Shown: positions 54,733 through 63,416 of the stretch, piece by piece | Layout: each line of letters starts with the position of its first letter | Position numbering within the stretch: position 1 is the first letter of the stretch | NCBI RefSeq assembly: GCF_001811505.1 | Contig: NZ_KV804997.1 | Span: forward strand, 94,990 to 158,989 | DNA from: Streptococcus sp. HMSC034E03 | Lineage (GTDB): Bacteria; Bacillota; Bacilli; Lactobacillales; Streptococcaceae | Length of the DNA: 64,000 bases | Reading direction: 5' to 3' | Program-made: the position numbers and the translations under genes | Notes under the pieces: model-generated | What the model was told of the DNA's origin: nothing | The model's input: the letters and a program-made list of their open reading frames with translations, nothing else | The model's database searches: none

Positions 54733-55203
54733 TTAGAATGGTAAATCATCATCTGAAATATCCAATGGATTTGTTGCTCCAAATGGATTTTCATCACGTG
54801 AAAAGTCTGGTACTGAATTTGTAGGCGCTGAATAGTTTGAACTTGGTGTAGAATAAGCTCCACCTGTGTGACCCTCTCGCACACTACGGCTTTCCAACAT
54901 TTGGAAATTCTCAGCCACGACCTCTGTCACGTATACACGTTGTCCTTGCTGGTTATCGTAACTACGAGTCTGGATACGACCTGTCACCCCGATAAGCGAG
55001 CCTTTTTTAGCCCAGTTAGCAAGATTTTCAGCCTGTTGGCGCCACATAACGACATTGATAAAATCAGCCTCACGTTCGCCATTTTGACTCTTAAATGTAC
55101 GGTTTACTGCAAGAGTAAAAGTCGCAACTGCTACATTTGATGGGGTATAACGCAACTCAGCGTCACGTGTCATACGCCCTACAAGTACAACATTGTTAAT
55201 CAT
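54733..55203 (-). CDS. ssb: single-stranded DNA-binding protein
   Basis: A 156-residue SSB. The OB fold starts [23 protein letters not shown] and continues FTLAVNRTF...[37 protein letters not shown]. The flexible linker is rich in S, T, P and N, and the tail ends DISDDDLPF, the acidic protein-docking tip. It sits between rpsF and rpsR. In streptococci a separate SsbB works in transformation; this is the essential housekeeping copy. Confidence 0.98.
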   Translation of the reverse strand: MINNVVLVGRMTRDAELRYTPSNVAVATFTLAVNRTFKSQNGEREADFINVVMWRQQAENLANWAKKGSLIGVTGRIQTRSYDNQQGQRVYVTEVVAENFQMLESRSVREGHTGGAYSTPSSNYSAPTNSVPDFSRDENPFGATNPLDISDDDLPF

Positions 55204-55214
55204 AGTTTACCTTC

Positions 55215-55505
55215 TTACGCGTCAGTTTTGACGATCATGTGACGAAGAATGTCAGCGTTGATTTTTGAAAGACGGTCAAACTCTTTAAGAGCTACGTCGT
55301 CGTTTGCTTCAACGTTAACGATGTGGTAAAGTCCTTCACGGAAATCTTGGATTTCGTATGCAAGACGACGTTTTTCCCAAGTTTTTGATTCAACAACAGT
55401 TGCACCGTTGTCAGTCAAAATAGAGTCAAAACGTGCTACCAAAGCGTTTTTAGCTTCTTCTTCAATGTTTGGACGAATGATATAAAGAATTTCGTATTTA
55501 GCCAT
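55215..55505 (-). CDS. rpsF: 30S ribosomal protein S6
   Basis: A 96-residue S6: [57 protein letters not shown] and [18 protein letters not shown]. First gene of the rpsF-ssb-rpsR operon, with a promoter at 55580-55608 and a structured 5' leader of about 70 nt (55506-55575) that may bind the S6:S18 pair for feedback. RBS GGAGGAAC upstream. Confidence 0.99.
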   Translation of the reverse strand: MAKYEILYIIRPNIEEEAKNALVARFDSILTDNGATVVESKTWEKRRLAYEIQDFREGLYHIVNVEANDDVALKEFDRLSKINADILRHMIVKTDA

Positions 55506-55608
55506 TGATATGTTCCTCCTTTTGGTCTAATGACCCCAAGACTTTGCAAGGGGTAAGTGAGGTTCGCTCACAATAAACTATTATACTAGAAAACATTTTT
55601 TTACGCAA
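55506..55608 (-). promoter_or_regulatory. rpsF promoter and structured leader (possible S6:S18 feedback site)
   Basis: Minus strand: -35 TTGCGT (55603-55608), 17-base spacer, -10 TATAAT (55580-55585). The leader contains GTGAG-CGAAC-CTCAC and CCCC-...-GGGG hairpins ahead of the ribosome site. Autoregulation of rpsF by S6:S18 through its leader is known in other bacteria; that this leader does so is inferred. Confidence 0.6.
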
Positions 55609-55634
55609 GTGAAAAACTGCTTCTATTTTATTTT

Positions 55635-56291
55635 TTACAGTTTTTTTGCAGAAGTTTGTGTAATTTCTTCAACCTGAATATTCTCAGATTCAAATTTCTG
55701 TTTAAAGGTAGCTAGATCAACCGTTCCCTCAATTTGAACTTCGATAACAATCTTACCATCTTTACGTGGAATATTAACAGTGTGAGAGATATTAAGATTT
55801 TCCTCAACGATTAAAGAAACAATCTTTCCAAGTACCCCAACTTCATTTTCTGTGATAAAACGAACACGGATTCCCTCTTCGCCATAACCAGAAATTTCAA
55901 GAAATGCTCTGAATACATCACGGTCAGTAATGACGCCGTATAGTTGTCCATCATCCATAACTGGCAAAATTCCAATTTTATTCTTTAGCATAAGGTAGGT
56001 TGCATCTTCCAAACTTGCATAGCCTGAAACAGTGATTACATCCCGAATCATGACATCTTTTACTTTTGTTTTGTTTAGCAAGTAATTCATCTCATAGATT
56101 GAAAGACTCGTTGCTTTTGATGGACTGGCTTCAGCAATTGTTCCTTCTGTTACTAGACCAACTAATTTATCATTTTCAATAACAGGAAGACGATGCAAAC
56201 CTTGCTCGCGCATCAAGTCTGCTGCATGTGCTACAGTCGTATCTGGGCTAATATATACCACCTTACGTGTCATAAAATCTTTAACTGCCAT
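55635..56291 (-). CDS. CBS-domain pair with C-terminal ACT domain (AcuB-like)
   Basis: A 218-residue protein. CBS 1 (about 5-60: FMTRKVVYISPDTTVAHAADLMREQGLHRLPVIENDKLVGLVTEGTI in pieces) and CBS 2 (about 75-130: VKDVMIRDVITVSGYASLEDATYLMLKNKIGILPVMDDGQLYGVITDRDV) bind adenine nucleotides. Then an ACT domain (about 138-210: IRVRFITENEVGVLGKIVSLIVEENLNISHTVNIPR) typical of amino-acid sensing. The layout fits AcuB-like regulators. It lies directly upstream of the liv operon (minus strand) across the hairpin-rich gap; the ACT domain suggests branched-chain amino acid sensing, which is inference. Confidence 0.85.
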   Translation of the reverse strand: MAVKDFMTRKVVYISPDTTVAHAADLMREQGLHRLPVIENDKLVGLVTEGTIAEASPSKATSLSIYEMNYLLNKTKVKDVMIRDVITVSGYASLEDATYLMLKNKIGILPVMDDGQLYGVITDRDVFRAFLEISGYGEEGIRVRFITENEVGVLGKIVSLIVEENLNISHTVNIPRKDGKIVIEVQIEGTVDLATFKQKFESENIQVEEITQTSAKKL

Positions 56292-56592
56292 AGGAACTCT
56301 CCTTTATGTTTATAGCTTTATTATACACTTTTTAAGAAAATCATTCAAACGCTTTCATCTCTTTTTCAAGATTCTGAAAACTCTGAAATACTATAAAAAG
56401 AGCCCTATATTAGGGCCCTCAATCTTATGATTATGCAATTTATTCGACAATCTTTCCCGCAGACTAAAACAATCCACTGGATTTGATGATTGCCAAGCAA
56501 TCTCTATCTGCCGACTAAAAAGGTCCCTCGGACTAAATGTGGATTGCTGGCGCAATTTTTATCCGCAACCTAAACTAGTCTCCCAGACTAGT
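56292..56592 (-). terminator. tandem terminators and repeats between livF and the CBS gene
   Basis: After livF: ACTAGTCT-GGG-AGACTAGT hairpin (about 56571-56591), TAGTCCGAGGGACC with a T run, and GAGGGCCCTAATATAGGGCTC followed by TTTTT (56398-56421). Three direct repeats with the core CAATyTyTATCyGCmrACTAAA (about 56445-56469, 56495-56520 and 56550-56574) separate them. No gene is present. Confidence 0.7.
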
Positions 56593-57303
56593 TTAGCCAC
56601 CTAGATATGCTTTTCTGACTTCATCTGATGCGGTGAGTTCTTTTCCTGTTCCTGATAGGACAATTTTTCCTGTTTCAAGAACATAGCCTCGATCTGCGAT
56701 GGCAAGTGCTTTATTGGCATTTTGCTCGATCAAAAGAACGGTCGTACCTTGTTTTTGAATATCTTGGATGATATCAAAAATTTCTTGGATAAAAATTGGA
56801 GCAAGCCCCATTGATGGTTCATCTAAGAGAAGAAGCTTAGGCGTTGACATAAGCGCACGTCCCATAGCAAGCATCTGCTGTTCACCACCTGATAGGGTAG
56901 CTGCATCTTGGTTTTTACGTTCTTCCAAACGCGGGAAACGTGAAAATACTTTTTTCAGATTTGCTTGATTTTCTTCACGATTTTTCTTAAGGAAGGCTCC
57001 CATTTCCAAGTTTTCCATAACTGTCAAACCAGGGAAGACGTGACGTCCTTCTGGTACTTGAGAAAGTCCTGATGCCACAATTTTTTGTGCGGGCATCTTT
57101 TGGATTTCTTGTCCTAAAAATTCAATCCGACCAGAACTTGGACGAACAAGGCCTGATAAGGTACGAAGGATGGTTGTTTTACCAGCACCGTTTGCACCGA
57201 TAAGGGAAACAACTTCTCCTTCATTTACTTCAAAGCTCACATCACGTACAGCTTGAATCATACCATAGTGTACTGAGAGGTTTTCAACTTTTAACATAGA
57301 CAT
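56593..57303 (-). CDS. livF: branched-chain amino acid ABC transporter, ATP-binding protein LivF
   Basis: A 236-residue ATPase: Walker A GANGAGKTTILRTLSGL (about 37-53), signature LSGGEQQMLAMGRAL, Walker B LLLLDEPSMGLAP, H-loop LLIEQNANKALAIADRGYVLETG. The short form with the C-terminal GYVLETGKIVLSGTGKELTASDEVRKAYLGG is typical of LivF. It works with LivG on the LivHM permease to import Leu, Ile and Val. Its ATG overlaps the livG stop (TAATG). Last gene of the operon. Confidence 0.97.
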   Translation of the reverse strand: MSMLKVENLSVHYGMIQAVRDVSFEVNEGEVVSLIGANGAGKTTILRTLSGLVRPSSGRIEFLGQEIQKMPAQKIVASGLSQVPEGRHVFPGLTVMENLEMGAFLKKNREENQANLKKVFSRFPRLEERKNQDAATLSGGEQQMLAMGRALMSTPKLLLLDEPSMGLAPIFIQEIFDIIQDIQKQGTTVLLIEQNANKALAIADRGYVLETGKIVLSGTGKELTASDEVRKAYLGG

Positions 57304-58067
57304 TAGGCTTCACCTCCAAGATAAGCTTCGATAACACGTTTATTACTCTTGATTTCATCTGGTGTCCCGTGAGCAATCAAACGACCGTACTCAAGAACAT
57401 AGATACGCTCCGTAACTTCCATAACCAAGTTCATATCATGTTCAATCAGCATAATAGTAATCTTGAATTCATCCTTGATGCGACGAATCAACTCAGTCAA
57501 TTCTGCAGTTTCTTGTGGATTCATACCCGCTGCAGGCTCATCCAAGAAAAGGATTTTAGGTTCTGTAGCAAGGGCACGCACAATCTCTAAGCGACGTTGT
57601 TGACCATAGGCTAAATTTTTAGCGAGAGTTTCAGCATCTCCATCCAAATCAAAGATTTTTAGTAATTCTAAGGCTTTAGCTTTCAATTCTTTTTCATTCT
57701 TATAAAAAGCTGGTAAGCGCAAGAAACTTGCAAAAACATGTTGTTTATGATGATTACTAAATGCAATCAGAACATTGTCTAATACAGTTAAGTCTTTAAA
57801 GAGACGAATATTTTGGAAAGTACGTCCTAAACCAAGAGCAGCAATTTTATAGGGCTGCTTGCCATTTAACAAGTGACCATCCAAGGTTACTGTTCCTTCG
57901 CTTGGTTCATACACACCTGTCAAGAGGTTGAAGAGAGTTGTTTTACCAGCTCCGTTCGGTCCAATCAAGCCAACAAGTTCACCTTCATTCAATTCAAGAG
58001 TTACATCTCCAACAGCCGTTAGACCACCAAAATGCTTGGTTAACTGTTTTACTTCAAGTAATGCCAT
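57303..58067 (-). CDS. livG: branched-chain amino acid ABC transporter, ATP-binding protein LivG
   Basis: A 254-residue ATPase with Walker A GPNGAGKTTLFNLLTGVY (about 37-54), signature LAYGQQRRLEIVRALAT, Walker B ILFLDEPAAGMNPQET and H-loop MLIEHDMNLVMEVTERIYVLEYG. LivG's longer helical insertion (KALELLKIFDLDGDAETLAKN) is present. It overlaps both neighbours by TAATG junctions. Confidence 0.97.
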   Translation of the reverse strand: MALLEVKQLTKHFGGLTAVGDVTLELNEGELVGLIGPNGAGKTTLFNLLTGVYEPSEGTVTLDGHLLNGKQPYKIAALGLGRTFQNIRLFKDLTVLDNVLIAFSNHHKQHVFASFLRLPAFYKNEKELKAKALELLKIFDLDGDAETLAKNLAYGQQRRLEIVRALATEPKILFLDEPAAGMNPQETAELTELIRRIKDEFKITIMLIEHDMNLVMEVTERIYVLEYGRLIAHGTPDEIKSNKRVIEAYLGGEA

Positions 58068-59023
58068 TAGTTTTGTTCCTCCTTCTTAGTTTTTTTAAAG
58101 AAACTAGATAGACTTAATTCCCATGTTCCAAGAAGACCACCTGGTCTGAAAATCATTACAAGTACCAAGGCTAGGGCGTAGATGATCATACGAATACTTG
58201 CTACATCCTGTAGAAGCATGTTTAAAATACCAAGAACAATGGCAGCAACAATCGCTCCTGTAATGGATCCCAAACCGCCAAATACAACAATAATCAAGAC
58301 GTTGATAGAGTTGATAAAACTATAATCTTTAGGCACAACAGAACCGATAAATCCTGCTTGAAGCGAACCTGCAATACTTGCAGTCATCGCTCCGAATACA
58401 AAAGCAATAATTTTGATTTTGGTTGTATTTACCCCAACTGATTCAGCAGCGATTTCATCTTCACGAACGGATAAAGTTAGACGACCGATTGGACTACGAA
58501 GGAAATTAAGTGTTGCAATTGTTGTAATCACAGCAAAGAAATATACCATTTGCCAGTTAGTAAAGTTTGGAATACCTAGAATACCAGCTGCACCATTAGT
58601 TAGTTCACCACCATTAACAATACAGATTCGAATAATCTCAGCAACACCTAGGGTTGCTACTGCAAGATAGTCCCCTTTCAAACGAAGAGTTGGAATCCCA
58701 ACGACTAAAGCCACTAATCCTGAGATAAGTGCTCCAAGAAGCATAGCTCCAAAGAAGGCTCCATAGGTTGGAGATTTAGAACCAATAATTGCAGCCGCAT
58801 AGGCACCAATAGCCATAAATCCTGCGTGCCCTAGAGAAAATTGTCCAGAAAAACCTACGATAAGGTTAAGACCAACTGCAAGTATGATGTTAATCCCAAT
58901 TTGCTCTAAAATTTGAATATAAAAGAGATTGAGCACTCCAGCTGAAACAAGTACGCTGATTAAGCCATAGCCTGCTAATAAAAGGAGCAACCATAAAATA
59001 TTAACTTTTAAATTTTCTTTCAT
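58067..59023 (-). CDS. livM: branched-chain amino acid ABC transporter permease LivM
   Basis: A 318-residue permease with about ten hydrophobic segments. Family segments: LNLIVGFSGQFSLGHAGFMAIGAY, IPTLRLKGDYLAVATLGVAEIIR, SPIGRLTLSVREDEIAAESVGVNTTKIKIIAF (the ATPase-contact loop) and VFGGLGSITGAIVAA. It forms the channel with LivH. RBS lies four bases after the livH stop codon, and its stop overlaps livG. Confidence 0.96.
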   Translation of the reverse strand: MKENLKVNILWLLLLLAGYGLISVLVSAGVLNLFYIQILEQIGINIILAVGLNLIVGFSGQFSLGHAGFMAIGAYAAAIIGSKSPTYGAFFGAMLLGALISGLVALVVGIPTLRLKGDYLAVATLGVAEIIRICIVNGGELTNGAAGILGIPNFTNWQMVYFFAVITTIATLNFLRSPIGRLTLSVREDEIAAESVGVNTTKIKIIAFVFGAMTASIAGSLQAGFIGSVVPKDYSFINSINVLIIVVFGGLGSITGAIVAAIVLGILNMLLQDVASIRMIIYALALVLVMIFRPGGLLGTWELSLSSFFKKTKKEEQN

Positions 59024-59026
59024 TGT

Positions 59027-59896
59027 TTACACCTTCTCTTTCACATTCTTACCGAGGATACCAGCTGGACGTACAATCAAGATTAAGAGCAAGATTCCAT
59101 ACACGATAGCATCACGGAAATCTGACATTCCGAAGGCGGTAGCAAATGTTTCTAAAAGACCAATAACAAAGCCACCCAGAGCCGCACCAGGGATGATTCC
59201 GATACCACCTAGAACGGCAGCCACGAATGATTTAATACCTGGAGTCATCCCCATCAATGGTTCAAGAGAGTTATAGTAAAGTGCAATCAAGACACCCGCT
59301 GCACCAGCTAGGGCTGAACCCAAAGCGAATGTAAAGCTGATAGTACGGTTTACATTGATTCCCATCAACTGAGCAGCATCACTATCTACAGATACAGCAC
59401 GCATGGCTTTCCCCATTTTTGTTTTTTGTACAATGAGTTGCAGAAGAACCATCAAAACAAGTGAGACAGTCAAAATCAACAATTGAATATTGGTCAGACT
59501 GATTGGACCTAAGTCATAACGCACTGTTTGGATTGCTTGAGGAAAGGCACGTGTGTTGGCTCCGACTAGATAAACCATCCCATACTCAAGTAAGAAGGAA
59601 ACCCCAATCGCTGTAATCAATACAGAGATACGAGTTGAATGACGTAATGGGCGGTAAGCTAGAAACTCAATGATAACACCAAGAATTGCTGTGCCTGCCA
59701 TTGATAAAATCAAGGCAACAAAGAAATTTAATTGCAAGGAATTAATCAAAAAATAACCCATGAAAGCACCTATCATATAGATATCACCGTGGGCAAAGTT
59801 AATCAGCTTGATAATTCCATAAACCATAGTATAACCTAGGGCTAGCAGCGCATAGACACTACCCAAGATTAAACCATTTACAAGTTGTTGAAGCAT
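59027..59896 (-). CDS. livH: branched-chain amino acid ABC transporter permease LivH
   Basis: About 289 residues from MLQQLVNGLILGSVYALLALGYTMVYGIIKLINFAHGDIYMIGAF; I use this ATG, with AAAGAG upstream, rather than a GTG three codons earlier. Other LivH features: QKTKMGKAMRAVSVDSDAAQLMGINVNRTISFTFALGSALAGAAGVL and VLGGIGIIPGAALGGFVIGLLE. About eight membrane helices. It follows livJ by about 115 bases that contain a hairpin (59960-59985) which could reduce read-through so that more of the binding protein is made than of the permease. Confidence 0.96.
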   Translation of the reverse strand: MLQQLVNGLILGSVYALLALGYTMVYGIIKLINFAHGDIYMIGAFMGYFLINSLQLNFFVALILSMAGTAILGVIIEFLAYRPLRHSTRISVLITAIGVSFLLEYGMVYLVGANTRAFPQAIQTVRYDLGPISLTNIQLLILTVSLVLMVLLQLIVQKTKMGKAMRAVSVDSDAAQLMGINVNRTISFTFALGSALAGAAGVLIALYYNSLEPLMGMTPGIKSFVAAVLGGIGIIPGAALGGFVIGLLETFATAFGMSDFRDAIVYGILLLILIVRPAGILGKNVKEKV

Positions 59897-60011
59897 ATGG
59901 TTCACTCTTTCTAATTTATATTTTTAGAATTTTATAAAAAAATAATCCTTTCATAAACACCGAAACAGGGAGTGAGTAGAAGCTCATTCCCCATTTACGA
60001 TATCTACTAGA

Positions 60012-61169
60012 TTAAGGTTTAACCGACTCAACTGACTCAACTTTACCATCTTTTAAGCCAATCATAAGTGCAGATTTAACCGGATTATGGTCTTTGTCAA
60101 TAGACATTGTACCAGTAACACCTTCCAAGTCTTTCAACTTCGCAAGGTTGTCTTTCAATTCGACAGAGTTCTTAGCACCTTTAGATGCTTCCGAAATCAT
60201 GTAAACTGAATCATATGCCAAGGCTGCAAACATTGAAGGTTCTTCGTTGTATTTCGCTTTATAAGCTTCTACGAATTTCTTGGCTTTATCAGTCATTTCA
60301 CCTTCAGTAGAGAATCCAGTTACGTAGTAGATGTCTGTAGCTGCAGCAGGTGTTGCTTGTTCAACGAATTTAGCATCACTAAATCCATCACCACCGATGA
60401 TTGGTTGTTTGATTCCCATACCACGTGCTTGGTTTACAATTTTACCAGTTTCAGTGTAGTACCCTGGAAGGACAATGGCATCGAAGTCTTTATCTTTGAT
60501 TTTTGTAAGTGCGGCTTGGAAATCTGTATCCTTAGATTGGAACGTTTCTGTCGCTACAATTTCACCTTTATAAGATTTCTTGAAGGCTTCAGCAATCCCT
60601 TTAGCATAGTCAGATGAGTTATCGTAGTATAGAACGACTTTCTTCGCTTTCAAGTTATCAGTTGTGTATTTAGCAATGATTTGTCCTTGGAAGCTATCGA
60701 TGAAGGTTGCACGGAAAAGGTAATCTTGACCTTTTGTCAAATCATCTTGAGTTGCTGATGGGGTTACCAATGGTACACCTGCTTTACCAGCATTGGCAAC
60801 CGCTGCGGCAGTGGCACCTGAAGTTGCAGGTCCTACAAGAGCGTTCACTTTTGATTGGGTAACAAGGTTTGTTGTAACGGTAGCCGCTTCAGCTGTCTCA
60901 GATTTGTTATCTTTGTCTACAACTTCGATTTGTTTTCCATCGATACCACCAGCTGCGTTGATTTCATCAACGGCCAATTGAGCACCTTTTTGTTCAGCGC
61001 TACCGTAGGCTGCTACTTCACCAGTTTTTTCAAAATTAAAACCGATTTTTAGTTCTTTGTCGATTTCGTTACCAGCAGCGTTTGACGCTCCAGACTTCAC
61101 TTCTCCGCAGGCTGCAAGAAGTGCTACACTTGCAAGCGCCACAAACGATAGGGCAAATTTTTTCTTCAT
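60012..61169 (-). CDS. livJ: branched-chain amino acid-binding lipoprotein LivJ
   Basis: A 385-residue type I periplasmic-binding-type lipoprotein. Signal peptide 1-20, lipobox LAAC with lipidated Cys at 21. The mature part has the family opening IGFNFEKTGEVAAYGSAEQKGAQLAVDEINAAGGIDGKQIEVVDKDNKSE in two halves, VNALVGPATSGATAAAVANAGKAGVPLVTPSATQ, and LFRATFIDSFQGQIIAKYT. It captures Leu, Ile and Val for LivHMGF. The promoter carries a CodY box between -35 and -10. RBS AAGGAGAC is eight bases upstream. Confidence 0.97.
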   Translation of the reverse strand: MKKKFALSFVALASVALLAACGEVKSGASNAAGNEIDKELKIGFNFEKTGEVAAYGSAEQKGAQLAVDEINAAGGIDGKQIEVVDKDNKSETAEAATVTTNLVTQSKVNALVGPATSGATAAAVANAGKAGVPLVTPSATQDDLTKGQDYLFRATFIDSFQGQIIAKYTTDNLKAKKVVLYYDNSSDYAKGIAEAFKKSYKGEIVATETFQSKDTDFQAALTKIKDKDFDAIVLPGYYTETGKIVNQARGMGIKQPIIGGDGFSDAKFVEQATPAAATDIYYVTGFSTEGEMTDKAKKFVEAYKAKYNEEPSMFAALAYDSVYMISEASKGAKNSVELKDNLAKLKDLEGVTGTMSIDKDHNPVKSALMIGLKDGKVESVESVKP

Positions 61170-61209
61170 CTTTTTGTCTCCTTATTTCTTAAATAAATAG
61201 CATGTTAAG

Positions 61210-61238
61210 AATATACCGAATTATCAGAAAATTGTCAA
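61210..61238 (-). promoter_or_regulatory. livJ promoter with CodY box in the spacer
   Basis: Minus strand: -35 TTGACA (61233-61238), 17-base spacer, -10 TATATT (61210-61215). AATTTTCTGATAATT (61219-61233), 14 of 15 matches to the CodY box, fills the spacer. Bound CodY would block polymerase, giving repression of amino-acid import in rich conditions. codY itself is in this window at 17242-18030. Confidence 0.88.
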
Positions 61239-61255
61239 CACATTTATCTAAAATT

Positions 61256-61525
61256 TTACATGATAACGTTTTCGTTATTTCTGTAGAGACTACCAACAAA
61301 GGGAGTTTCCAATTCTTGGATATGACATTGTCTCACTTTTTTGACAAATTTCTCTTTTCCTAAACGGCTAACCAGTTCTTCCACTTCTTCTGTTGGAACA
61401 TAAAGTTGCAGATAACGGTGTTTTTTAGAGTGGTAACAAATATCACCATAATTATCGAGTTTTTTTGCATCACGATTATAGTATAGGTAGATAATCAGAC
61501 CAGACCGATTCTCTTTTTGAAACAT
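61256..61525 (-). CDS. YlbG-family protein (UPF0298)
   Basis: About 89 residues starting at [23 protein letters not shown], with GGAAG upstream. The rest, [40 protein letters not shown], is the conserved YlbG core with RYLQLYV. YlbG is conserved in Firmicutes next to various genes; the function is unknown. It lies between the liv operon and clpP. Confidence 0.88.
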   Translation of the reverse strand: MFQKENRSGLIIYLYYNRDAKKLDNYGDICYHSKKHRYLQLYVPTEEVEELVSRLGKEKFVKKVRQCHIQELETPFVGSLYRNNENVIM

Positions 61526-61564
61526 ATTACAACTTCCTTCTAACAATCTTCTTACTATTATATC

Positions 61565-61598
61565 AAAAAAAGCAAACTCAGTCGAGTTTGCTTCAAAA
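61565..61598 (-). terminator. clpP terminator
   Basis: AAGCAAACTC-GACT-GAGTTTGCTT followed by TTTTTG on the minus strand, next to the clpP stop codon. Confidence 0.9.
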
Positions 61599-61600
61599 GA

Positions 61601-62191
61601 TTAATTCAAAGAATTATTAGCCATGATTTCATCAATGAAACCATATTCAAGTGTTTCTTGAGCGCTCATCCAGTAATCACGTTCAGCATCTGCATGGATT
61701 TGCTCAACTGATTTACCAGAATTATCTGCAAGAATTTGCTCCAAAGACTTACGAGTTTTAAGCAAGTGCTCAGCCGCAATAGCCATATCTGTCTGTTGCG
61801 TACCACCACCAGTACCACCCATCGGTTGGTGAATCATGTACTCTGCATTTGGAAGCATGAAGCGTTTGCCCTTAGCACCACTTGATGCGATAATAGTTCC
61901 CATTGAGGCAGCCATACCCATAACAATCGTTTGTACGTCTGCTTTGATGAAATTCATAGTATCTACAATTGCCAAACCAGCTGAAACTGATCCACCTGGT
62001 GTATTAACATAGAGGTAGATATCTTTAGTGCTGTCTTGAGCATCCAAGAAGAGCAACTGAGCAATAACTGAGTTTGCCATATTGTCTTCAACTGGACCTG
62101 TCAGCATGATGATGCGGTCTTTCAAAAGACGAGAGTAGATATCGTAGGAACGTTCCCCACGACTTGTTTGTTCAATTACTACAGGAATCAT
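61601..62191 (-). CDS. clpP: ATP-dependent Clp protease proteolytic subunit
   Basis: A 196-residue serine protease. The catalytic triad is visible: S96 in [12 protein letters not shown]121 in YMIHQPMGG, and D172 in DAERDYWMS. Start [23 protein letters not shown] is the family start. It degrades unfolded and regulatory proteins with ClpC, ClpE and ClpX ATPases, and affects stress survival, competence and virulence in streptococci. A perfect CtsR heptad repeat overlaps the promoter (62259-62275). Confidence 0.98.
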   Translation of the reverse strand: MIPVVIEQTSRGERSYDIYSRLLKDRIIMLTGPVEDNMANSVIAQLLFLDAQDSTKDIYLYVNTPGGSVSAGLAIVDTMNFIKADVQTIVMGMAASMGTIIASSGAKGKRFMLPNAEYMIHQPMGGTGGGTQQTDMAIAAEHLLKTRKSLEQILADNSGKSVEQIHADAERDYWMSAQETLEYGFIDEIMANNSLN

Positions 62192-62245
62192 TGATTTCTC
62201 CTTTTAACTTTTATTTTTGTTAGTCACATGACTGAAGTTATGACT

Positions 62246-62275
62246 ATTATAATACCTTGGTCAAAAAAGGTCAAA
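62246..62275 (-). promoter_or_regulatory. clpP promoter with CtsR operator
   Basis: GGTCAAA-AAA-GGTCAAA (62259-62275, plus-strand reading) is the CtsR direct heptad repeat. On the minus strand -35 TTGACC (62269-62274) lies inside it, with a 17-base spacer to -10 TATAAT (62246-62251). CtsR represses clp genes until heat or other protein stress. Confidence 0.92.
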
Positions 62276-62320
62276 TTTTTGATATATTTTCATATATACT
62301 TTTAAATTAAGTGATGAAAA

Positions 62321-62674
62321 TTACTTTTTCCAATTAGAAGGAGAAAAACCTACATACTTAGTTCCCTTGTATTCTAAATGCTCCAATTTCCCAATAACAT
62401 CCTGCTCATTTTTAGTCACAGTACATCGAAAGCGGATTTCTTTGCCACTTAATAAATCATCTATTTCTTGTTCAGAAAATTCATGATTACACCATTTATG
62501 TTTAAAACGAACTTTCTTCCCATTCCAAACACCAACGACATAATGGCCATTATTACTACGTTGCCATTCATCTGATTCATCTAGATAATCATCCATGGCT
62601 TCATTAACTAAATCATCGTAAGACTCGGCGATATTCTCTTCTACACCTAAAATCTCTTCCCAATCGATTCCCAT
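62321..62674 (-). CDS. small protein of unknown function
   Basis: A 117-residue acidic protein that starts MGIDWEEILGVEENIAESYDDLVN and has a second half VGVWNGKKVRFKHKWCNHEFSEQEIDDLLSGKEIRF followed by LEYKGTKYVGFSPSNW. The FSEQEIDDLLSGKEI stretch resembles a short repeat found at the C-terminus of some topoisomerases and in DUF3945-like proteins (from memory), where it binds nucleic acid. Family not recognised with confidence. The frame is clean and lies between clpP and upp on the same strand. Confidence 0.65.
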   Translation of the reverse strand: MGIDWEEILGVEENIAESYDDLVNEAMDDYLDESDEWQRSNNGHYVVGVWNGKKVRFKHKWCNHEFSEQEIDDLLSGKEIRFRCTVTKNEQDVIGKLEHLEYKGTKYVGFSPSNWKK

Positions 62675-62698
62675 GTCAAATTTCTCTATTCTTTATTC

Positions 62699-63328
62699 TT
62701 ATTTAGTACCGAACAAGCGGTCTCCTGCGTCACCAAGACCTGGAACGATATAGCCATGTTCGTTCAAACGTTCATCCAAAGCTGCTGTAAAGATTTCTAC
62801 ATCTGGGTGAGCTTCTTGAAGAGCTTTTACACCTTCTGGAGCAGATACAAGGCAGACAAATTTGATGTTTGATGCTCCACGTTTTTTGAGGGAATCAACA
62901 GCCAAGATTGCAGAACCACCTGTTGCAAGCATAGGGTCAACCACAAAAATTTGACGTTGGTCGATATCTTCAGGTAATTTTACCAAGTATTCTACTGGTT
63001 GAAGAGTTTCTTCGTCACGGTACATACCAATATGTCCAACTTTGGCTGCTGGAACCAAGCTCAATAGCCCATCGACCATCCCGATACCTGCACGCAAGAT
63101 TGGAACAATTGCCAATTTTTTACCAGCCAATTGTTTTTGGACTGTTTTTGTGATAGGTGTTTCGATTTCAACGTCTTCAAGCGGAAGATCACGAAGTACT
63201 TCATATCCCATCAACATAGCAATTTCATCTACTAACTCACGAAAAGCTTTTGTAGAAGTGTCTGTACGACGCAAGATTGACAATTTGTGTTGAATGAGTG
63301 GATGATTAATGACTTCAAGTTTTCCCAT
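62699..63328 (-). CDS. upp: uracil phosphoribosyltransferase
   Basis: A 209-residue enzyme that turns uracil and PRPP into UMP in pyrimidine salvage. Start [21 protein letters not shown], with GAAGGAAT upstream. Family motifs: [63 protein letters not shown] (the PRPP site, about 130-150), and the C-terminal [18 protein letters not shown] for uracil binding. Confidence 0.98.
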   Translation of the reverse strand: MGKLEVINHPLIQHKLSILRRTDTSTKAFRELVDEIAMLMGYEVLRDLPLEDVEIETPITKTVQKQLAGKKLAIVPILRAGIGMVDGLLSLVPAAKVGHIGMYRDEETLQPVEYLVKLPEDIDQRQIFVVDPMLATGGSAILAVDSLKKRGASNIKFVCLVSAPEGVKALQEAHPDVEIFTAALDERLNEHGYIVPGLGDAGDRLFGTK

Positions 63329-63369
63329 TTTCTGAATTCCTTCTTTCAATTTATTCTTCTTATTATATC

Positions 63370-63409
63370 AAAAAATGGTTTAAAAATCCTTCTAAACCAT
63401 CTTTTTTTT
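63370..63409 (-). terminator. terminator of the dCMP deaminase gene
   Basis: ATGGTTTA and TAAACCAT stem (63375-63382 and 63393-63400) with long A and T runs on both sides. Confidence 0.8.
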
Positions 63410-63416
63410 TTAATTT

